Part shown: one piece after another, positions 57,866-64,000 of the stretch
Position numbering within the stretch: position 1 is the first letter of the stretch
Layout of the letters: every line of letters starts with the position of its first letter
Source of the DNA: Daldinia sp. FL1419
Taxonomy: Eukaryota > Ascomycota > Sordariomycetes > Xylariales > Hypoxylaceae
Reading direction: 5' to 3'
Assembly (NCBI GenBank): GCA_025201765.1
Contig: MU623377.1
Location: forward strand, 1 to 64,000
DNA: 64,000 nt
Program-made: the position numbers and the translations under genes
Notes under the pieces: generated by a model
The model's input: only the letters and a program-made list of their open reading frames with translations
The model's database searches: none
Told to the model about the DNA's origin: nothing

Positions 57866-60831
57866 ATGACGCCTCTTGTGCGAACGGTGTATAACGCCTG
57901 CGGGCTGTTTCTTTCGGGGCTCTTGCTTTTAGGATATCCTCCAGCCATAGAAGCGGGTGTTGTTAGAAGGCTTCCTAATGACCATCAGAGTGCGTCGGAA
58001 AGTCGTGAGCGCGTTAGCATTAATGATGGCTGGCGCTTTTCGCGCTTCGCGTCGAATCCGGATTCGCTATCGTACAACACACTAAAGGAATGGATTCTTC
58101 CTTCTGGAAATGATTTCATTGTCAACGGTGCCAAACATGAGCGCCCCCAGAAAGCTGCTCCAGGAAGCAATGTCAAATACGTCCAAGCATCTTTCGACGA
58201 TGACGATTGGGAGACTGTGAACGTTCCGCACGATTGGGCTATCAAAGGCCCTTTCCACGCCCCTGGGATTCCGAACAGTATGGGTGCCTTGCCCATCAAC
58301 GGCGTGGGATGGTATCGTCGCAACCTAACATTATCGTCAGCCGACATCGATAAGTCAATCTTCTTAGACATTGACGGCGCGATGTCCAACTCCGCGGTAT
58401 GGGTTAATGGTCAACTTATTGGTGGATGGCCTTACGGATACAATTCTTTTCGCTTAGATCTTACTCCGTACGTGAAAGCCGGGGAGAACCTCTTGGCGAT
58501 CCGGATCGACAACCCCCTGAATTTCTCACGCTGGTACCCAGGCGCTGGTCTCTACCGCAATATCTGGCTCGTAAAGGTTGACCGGATTCATATCGGCCAA
58601 TACGGCACGTATATTACAACCCCAGTCGTCTCCGCGGAATCGGCCGAGGTGGGCCTGATTGTCGAAATTGAGAACAAGGGAAACTCGAGTCATGAGGTGG
58701 AGGTAACAACAGACGTATACGTTCTTGATGCCGATACTGGGAAAGCCGGAGCGGAAGTAGTCGCTTCCTTTCATCGGTCAACAGCAATCGTAGAAGCCAA
58801 CGGCAAGAAGTCTGCAAATGCTTCGGTGAAAATAGCAAATCCACGACTTTGGGGACCTAGGCCAGAACAAGAGCCCAACTTGTACGTTGCTGTGACGAAG
58901 CTTCTTTCCAATGGAACTGTTATCGACACCTACGAGACAAACTTTGGTATTCGCTCTGTTACATATGACGGCAACACGGGGATCCTCGTCAATGGAAAGA
59001 GGGTCTACGTCCAGGGTACCAACAACCACCACGATCACGGCTCGATCGGCGCGGCATTTCACCTCAGGGCAGCGGAGCGCCAACTGGAATTGCTGCAGGA
59101 GATGGGTTGCAATGCGCTCCGGATGTCTCATAACCCACCCGCCCCCGAGTTAATGGACTTGGCGGATAGGTACGGGTTTCTAGTTCTAGATGAGATCTTT
59201 GACGTCTGGAAGGAACAGAAAATTCAGGACGATTACCATGTCTATTTTGAAGAATGGCACGAGCCGGATGTCCGCAACTTCATCCGACGCGATCGCAATC
59301 GTAAGTACCACCGACGTAAAACTCCTCGAGTCTCTACTCGTTTAGCAAACGCTCAACGTTTACTGGGGGGTCTAAAACCGACGGGACTACGATGTTTTCC
59401 CAGCGATAATACCTAGAGAAAACGTGTGATAGATTCGCTAACTCTTTTTTCCAGACCCATCAGTCATAGCCTGGAGCTACGGCAACGAAATCGTGGAACA
59501 ATCAAACCCATCCGGCGGCGCAACAGCACGCGAACTCCACAGCATCATGAAAGAGGAAGATCCAACGCGACAAATCAGCGCCGGTATCAACAACGCCAAG
59601 GCAGGTAGCGAGTTTTCCAACGCTGTTGACATCCCCGGAATGAACTACCAGGGCGAAGGCCGCGGGACGTCCTTCGACTCGGCGTTCCCGAGCTACCATT
59701 CAACGTACCCCGAGAAAGTCCTCTGGAGCACTGAGAGCTCGTCCGGCGTTAGCTCCCGCGGCACGTACATTTTCCCGGTGACGAGCGCCAATAGCACGAC
59801 TGTGGGTAGCAGCGCGGGTGAGGATACCAAGGCACTGTACGTCAGCGCGTATGAGCTGTACGCCGTCTCTTGGGGTTCGTCGCCGGACAAGGTGTTTGGG
59901 ATGCAAGATCGATTCCCCTACGTTGCGGGCGAGTTTGTTTGGACTGGGTGGGACTATTTGGGAGAGCCGTCGCCGTTTGATACCAGGGCTAGAAGCTCTT
60001 ACTTTGGGATTATCGACCTTGCTGGTTTTAAGAAGGACCGCTTCTTCTTGTACCAAGCGCGGTGGCGACCTGATTTGGTATGTGAGATGTATTCCTATTT
60101 AAAGCGCAAGTTTCCTTTTCTGATGCGTTTGCTAATTGCTGGACAGTATGTAAAACATCTTCCCAAATACCACGTAGTAGCGAAAACACGACCTACCCCT
60201 AATATACCCTCCTAGATTGAATACTTACTAACATGCTCCCAGCCCCATGGCACACATCCTCCCCCACTGGACATGGCCCAACCGCGTCGGCGAAGTAACC
60301 CCCGTCCACGTATTTTCCAGTGCCGACGAAGCCGAGCTCTTCGTCAACGGGAAGTCCGCAGGGAAGCTAATAAGGGAGCCCTCGAACTACCGCTTCCGAT
60401 GGGATAAAGTCACCTACGCGCCGGGCGAGTTATACGTCGTGACGTATAAAGACGGCGCCAAATGGGCCGAGGACACGGTAAAGACGGCCAGCGAGCCCGC
60501 AAAATTGAATATCACGGCGGACCGCACTACGATCAGCGCGGATGGTCGTGACTTGTCGTTTATCACGGTCGCGGTAACCGACGAGAGCGGGACGACTGTG
60601 CCTGAGGCTGCTAACGCTATCACGTTTTCCATCTCGGGCCCTGCGGAGATTCTGTCGACGGATAATGGTAATCCTGCGGACTTCACTGCGTTTCCGAGCT
60701 TGACGCGGAATGCTTTTAGCGGACTCGCTCTAGCTGTTGTGCGGTCTGAGGCGGGAGGGCCTGGGGATATTACCGTTCGCGCGGAGGCGGAGGGGCTCAA
60801 GGGAGCGGAGATAGTGCTGAAGGCCGCTTAG
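57866..60831 (+). CDS. Secreted glycoside hydrolase family 2 enzyme, beta-galactosidase-like
   Basis: Three exons under the preferred model, 57866-59300, 59455-60076 and 60243-60831, giving 881 residues. A signal peptide (about 1-30, ending AIEAG) is followed by the sugar-binding domain with VPHDWAIKGPF and VGWYRRNL, the immunoglobulin-like domain, and the TIM barrel from about 370. Glu490 in WSYGNE is the acid/base and Glu572 in WSTESSSG fits the nucleophile, both intact. After PHWTWPNRVGEVTPVHVF comes the extra GH2 domain and a C-terminal Ig-like domain, a layout known from beta-galactosidases and related exo-glycosidases. It acts outside the cell on terminal beta-linked sugars; the exact sugar is not assigned. 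The last intron is the probable twin intron described separately. If that is wrong, a 904-residue form with a 23-residue insertion is the alternative. Confidence 0.9.
60077..60242 (+). other. Probable [D1,2] stwintron in the GH2 gene
   Basis: 60078-60146 is a complete 69-nt intron (GTATGT donor, GCTAAT branch-like site, ACAG acceptor). Its removal joins G at 60077 to TATGTAAAAC at 60147, creating a new GTATGT donor for an outer intron that ends at 60242 (TACTAAC branch site, CCCAG acceptor). The outer intron is then 97 nt. After both steps the codon TT-C joins the exons as RPD-F-PMAHILPHW, in frame and family-like. A standard intron at 60078-60242 shifts the frame, and a three-base middle exon also fails. 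Confidence 0.7.
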
Positions 60832-60982
60832 AGGGGGAAAGGACTAATGCGGCTTGGAATATAGCCCTAGCTTAACGAATATAATTGATTTTATATGCTA
60901 TTTATATTTACTAAACCCGAAGATACGGCGAGGTGCTTAGGTATGATGTTTATTCTTCAGCAGTAAAGCCTCGTAGCCGGAT

Positions 60983-62029
60983 CTAATCCTTCACGAAGCC
61001 CTTAGCACAAGCTTTAACACTCTCTTCTAGTGTAGTCCAACGATCCTGTCCCAAACCGCGAAGCAGCTCCAACGCCCTTTCATTCGGTACTTCCGTCTGG
61101 TCCCAACCGTTATCCTCCAAGACCGGTACGTCCTTCTGGGGATACAGCTCCTTCAGGATCTGCGCAATCCTCGGCCAGCTATACCGGTCGCTCCAGGGAT
61201 ACAACCTCTCCCTGTCTACCCCGGGAGTCATTAGCGCGGCTGCGTAGAGCAAGCCGGTGTCGCGCGTGTCGGAAACCCATTGTGGTGGTAGTTGAGTTAG
61301 GACTTCTAGTCCCTTGCCTTCGTAGAGCGACTTCACCATGCCGCACGTGCTTGTGATGCCTTGATGTTCAGGGTCTAGACATTCGCCGATAACGGTCTCG
61401 GGGAGAATCGAATTGAACGTGTAAGAAGGGTTTTCCTTCTTCACCCACTCCCAGATGCGTTGCTCCAGTAACGCTTTGAAAGCCATGTACGGTCGGATCC
61501 CCTTCTCTTCCGGAGTAGCGTCGCTCCGGACTATTCGTATAGCGTCGTCGTTATACGTCCATTCCGTCAGTTTGGTCTTTTTCGTCTGATCGGGGGTAAA
61601 AGTCGCCCATGCGCTGCTCGTGTAAATGTACGCCTTAACGGTCGGCTCGTTCTTGGCCGCCTGCAGGAGCGCTTCGTTCCACGGGACTTCCTCTTCGAGG
61701 GCCTTGTCGATATCAGAAACCATCAGGCCGACGCCACCAGCTACGGCCACGACCGCGGCGACACCTTTTACAGCGGCATCCCATGCCCCAGGAGCACCGA
61801 AGTTCGATACCTGCGCGATCTCGAATTTATTTGAAGGGTGGCGTGATGCGAACAGCGGCTCCATCCACGTGCACCTGGAGGGATCGCGAACGGTACCCCG
61901 GACATTATAACCGACTTCTAGCAGGCGATCGACGGCGTGAGAAGCAATGAGGCCATTAGCACCGGTAACGAGGACGGTGGAACCCAGAGGAACAGTTGGG
62001 TTGGCGATGGAGAATGTAGGTTTAGACAT
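60983..62029 (-). CDS. Extended-SDR NAD(P)-dependent reductase, aldehyde-reductase/cinnamoyl-reductase-like
   Basis: Single exon, 348 residues from the ATG at 62029; the frame runs 14 codons further but only from GTG. The cofactor motif is TGANGLIA (22-29), followed by RGTVRDPSR, where the Arg residues favour NADPH. Ser138/Ser139 lie on the active-site strand, and Tyr181 and Lys185 form the catalytic YMAFK. This fits fungal reductases of the aldehyde reductase II, dihydroflavonol-reductase-like group, which reduce aldehydes or ketones. It converges with the GH2 gene, with 151 bases between their stops. No evidence of a shared pathway. Confidence 0.9.
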   Translation of the reverse strand: MSKPTFSIANPTVPLGSTVLVTGANGLIASHAVDRLLEVGYNVRGTVRDPSRCTWMEPLFASRHPSNKFEIAQVSNFGAPGAWDAAVKGVAAVVAVAGGVGLMVSDIDKALEEEVPWNEALLQAAKNEPTVKAYIYTSSAWATFTPDQTKKTKLTEWTYNDDAIRIVRSDATPEEKGIRPYMAFKALLEQRIWEWVKKENPSYTFNSILPETVIGECLDPEHQGITSTCGMVKSLYEGKGLEVLTQLPPQWVSDTRDTGLLYAAALMTPGVDRERLYPWSDRYSWPRIAQILKELYPQKDVPVLEDNGWDQTEVPNERALELLRGLGQDRWTTLEESVKACAKGFVKD

Positions 62030-63156
62030 TTTGGTATTATGTTTAAATGGAAAGGAAGTTGGCCAAGGCACAACGGACTTGTACTATGTATGTATGCGTC
62101 TCACGACGTAGGTTTTAGGGGTTTATTGGTTGGTCCCTCCTTACCCCTACCGGTGGAGTGTAGCATTTCCACACGCACACACACACACCCCGTAAGCATC
62201 CAGCATCCATCTCCCGAGAAGGCGTCTCGCGTGGTTATCCATCATTTCACGGCATTTCTAAGCACCCCAAGTTTACAAACACCACCTGGTTATATAGTAT
62301 TATCTACCTATTTTATTGACTACCTACCTACATGTATACTTGACTATCAAGGTACCCGTCTTTAAGATCAGGTAGGCAACCCATTTCCAAGAGGCGTATT
62401 ATAGATCTGGGTCCCTAGGACGAGTGGAGCTGTCGACGAGCTAGAGAAACCGATGCCCAGCTTTGATTTCTCGGTATTCCGAGATGCCGCAGCATTCGTA
62501 ATCAGAACCACCACCAGTTATCTGCACGATCGCAGCGCACTCCCCGTCGGACATCCATTGCCCGAGAAACCAAGTAGCGGGCTTATAGAGGCTTGTGTTA
62601 TCATGTGCGATCGTGTGTGTAATTATCTGATATACCTACTGATCGATGCGATTGGAAGATGTTGGTTTACTTCCCACGTTGATTCCCGTCCTAGCGCCCT
62701 CGTAGACTCGATGCAAGACTACTATAGTATTTCCGTGACAAGTCGCATTATGTCCGTATCCTGGTTCCTTGGACGGGCCGAGTAACTAAGAGGGGATTTG
62801 ATATCGGGCTCAGTTGGTCCCGGCTAGGTTAGGCGCTTATAAAGCTTCGATTCGCCCCATCGTAGCTACAATAACGCGGTTAATACTAGTATAATTCATC
62901 CACTCGTTATTCGTAGACCAGGTAACATCAATTGTTAAAGATATCATGATTACATGTTTTATATGAAAGGTGAAGTAAAATAACTATAATAACATGATCG
63001 CTATATCCAAGACCCAACTCCACCGTGAAATCTGCTCCTTTCAACCTAGACACTAAACAATAATAAATATCCCGTTTGGCTGAACAGGACCCCTGAATAA
63101 ACAAAGATAGTAAGGTAGCTAGCCCTCTACCAAATTAGGCAACTACCTACCTGTTT
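62030..63156. other. Intergenic
   Basis: Upstream of the reductase and downstream of the truncated dehydrogenase. The plus-strand frame 62453-62785 has an ATG but no recognisable content. A CA-rich run lies at about 62172-62188. Otherwise nothing seen. Confidence 0.45.
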
Positions 63157-64000
63157 TTAGCGTTTAGCGACCCTAATCAAAAGAGACCCGATCCCGCTTC
63201 CGGCACCCCATTCCCGATGCGCGGCCTGGATATCCTCCAAATCCCAAATCTTCCTAATTGGCACCGTAATAGTCCCATCCTCGATCATATTCAACAAGGC
63301 CGTGACGTCGGGCTTATACGTAGGCGAATCACGGGAGAGTCCGTAGAAGGTAGTCCGTTTGTCATTTAGCGGATTCAGGCCCCGCGCAAACAACTTCACG
63401 ATGTGGCACGTCGGGTTCCTAGACCCTCCGTCCAGCGTCCTCTTGTTGTTTCCGTAGGCCACGAGGATCCCGCCCGGTGCGAGGATGGAGAAGCTTTCGT
63501 CGAAACTCTCGAAGCCGAGAGGGTCGAAGACGGCGTGCGCCCCGCCGATTTCTTTCATCTTGTCTATCCACTTTTTGTCCGTGTAGACGAACGGCGTGGC
63601 GCCGTAAGGGCGGATGGCGTCGTGGTTGCGCTGACTAGCCGTGCCGTACACTTCGGCGCCCTTTAACTTGCATAGGATCATGAGCGCCGTGCCGACAGAC
63701 CCGCTAATGCCGTGGATGAAGACTCTTTGACCCGCCGAAACGTTTGCCTTGTGCGTCACCATTCCGTACGCCGTGTTCCAGTCGCACGGTAAGGCCGTCG
63801 CTTGCTGGTGGTCGACACCATCAGGGACTTTAATGCAGTACTTCTCGGGTTGGTTAACGAGCTCCGCTTCAGCGTCGTATTTTGTTAGGACGGCAACAAC
63901 GTCGCCAGGCTTGAAGGCCGTGCAACCCTCGCCGTTGGCGCGAACGGTCCCGACCAAACTGTACCCAGGCGTCAAGGGTGGCTTCTTCTGCAGAGGGTAA
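63157..64000 (-). CDS. Zinc-type/quinone-oxidoreductase-like MDR dehydrogenase, 5-prime truncated
   Basis: The open frame runs off the right edge, so the N-terminus is missing; 280 codons are visible. It shows PGYSLVGTVRANGEG and FKPGDVVAVL of the GroES-like catalytic domain, then the Rossmann domain with HGISGSVGTALMILCKLKGAEVYGTAS. Late blocks are the glycine-rich strand FSILAPGGILVAYG and the C-terminal helix before GSLLIRVAKR. The visible part has no structural-zinc cysteine cluster, which favours a zinc-independent quinone oxidoreductase-like member. It should reduce an enone, quinone or ketone with NADPH. The first exon and start lie beyond position 64000. Confidence 0.88.
   Translation of the reverse strand, partial: YPLQKKPPLTPGYSLVGTVRANGEGCTAFKPGDVVAVLTKYDAEAELVNQPEKYCIKVPDGVDHQQATALPCDWNTAYGMVTHKANVSAGQRVFIHGISGSVGTALMILCKLKGAEVYGTASQRNHDAIRPYGATPFVYTDKKWIDKMKEIGGAHAVFDPLGFESFDESFSILAPGGILVAYGNNKRTLDGGSRNPTCHIVKLFARGLNPLNDKRTTFYGLSRDSPTYKPDVTALLNMIEDGTITVPIRKIWDLEDIQAAHREWGAGSGIGSLLIRVAKR

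Noticed and set aside
62453..62785. 110-codon plus-strand frame with ATG
   Set aside because: No recognisable domain and no conserved features; isolated between two minus-strand genes.
1..64000. CRISPR arrays, bacterial operons or riboswitches
   Set aside because: The DNA is fungal nuclear; the tandem repeats seen are simple microsatellites without spacer structure.

Overview
The window is nuclear DNA of a filamentous ascomycete. The genes have short introns (mostly 55-80 nt, GTANGT donors, CTAAC-like branch sites, YAG acceptors). The protein set is typical of Pezizomycotina: an AA9 polysaccharide monooxygenase, fungal cytochrome P450s, a Zn2Cys6 regulator, ERG6, a LaeA-like methyltransferase and a SWIRM protein of the Fun19 type. 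Many intergenic TAGGTACCTA-type tracts and a probable stwintron would fit a sordariomycete, perhaps Xylariales, but that placement is inference. Eighteen intact or edge-truncated protein genes, one decayed gene, one tRNA-Ala, one non-autonomous DNA element and one assembly gap are supported.

Layout. 1-370 is an extremely AT-rich block. 1-10 kb holds a gene for an acidic-tailed protein that looks like an inactive Ulp1-type protease fold, an AA9 LPMO, a small cysteine-rich secreted protein and a cupin. 10.3-17.6 kb is a compact run of short-chain reductase, alpha/beta-hydrolase, P450 and a C2H2-C2H2-Zn2Cys6 regulator; the hydrolase and P450 are divergent and the P450 and regulator convergent. 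A decayed gene (18.6-19.6 kb) and an allantoate/nicotinate-type MFS transporter follow. This 10-23 kb block resembles a small catabolic, detoxification or metabolite locus.

23.3-28.7 kb holds a 536-bp element with about 126-bp terminal inverted repeats, tRNA-Ala(AGC), sterol C24-methyltransferase (ERG6) and pyruvate dehydrogenase E1-beta. An assembly gap inside poly-G/poly-C lies near 29.8 kb. A nine-exon LaeA-like methyltransferase and a second P450 occupy 31-36.2 kb, then a Nudix hydrolase. 38.7-46.8 kb has no convincing gene but carries a perfect 30-bp palindrome. The right third has the SWIRM protein, a short-chain dehydrogenase with a possible mitochondrial presequence, a small hydrophilic protein, a tRNA-like structure, a secreted GH2 glycosidase, an extended-SDR reductase and a truncated medium-chain dehydrogenase running off the right edge.

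The most unusual observation is at the last intron of the GH2 gene (60077-60242). No conventional single or double intron gives the family-like junction, but a twin intron, with one complete intron inserted between G1 and T2 of the outer donor, restores the frame exactly. All intron models here were made by eye from splice motifs, reading frame and remembered family conservation; none is backed by transcripts or database searches.
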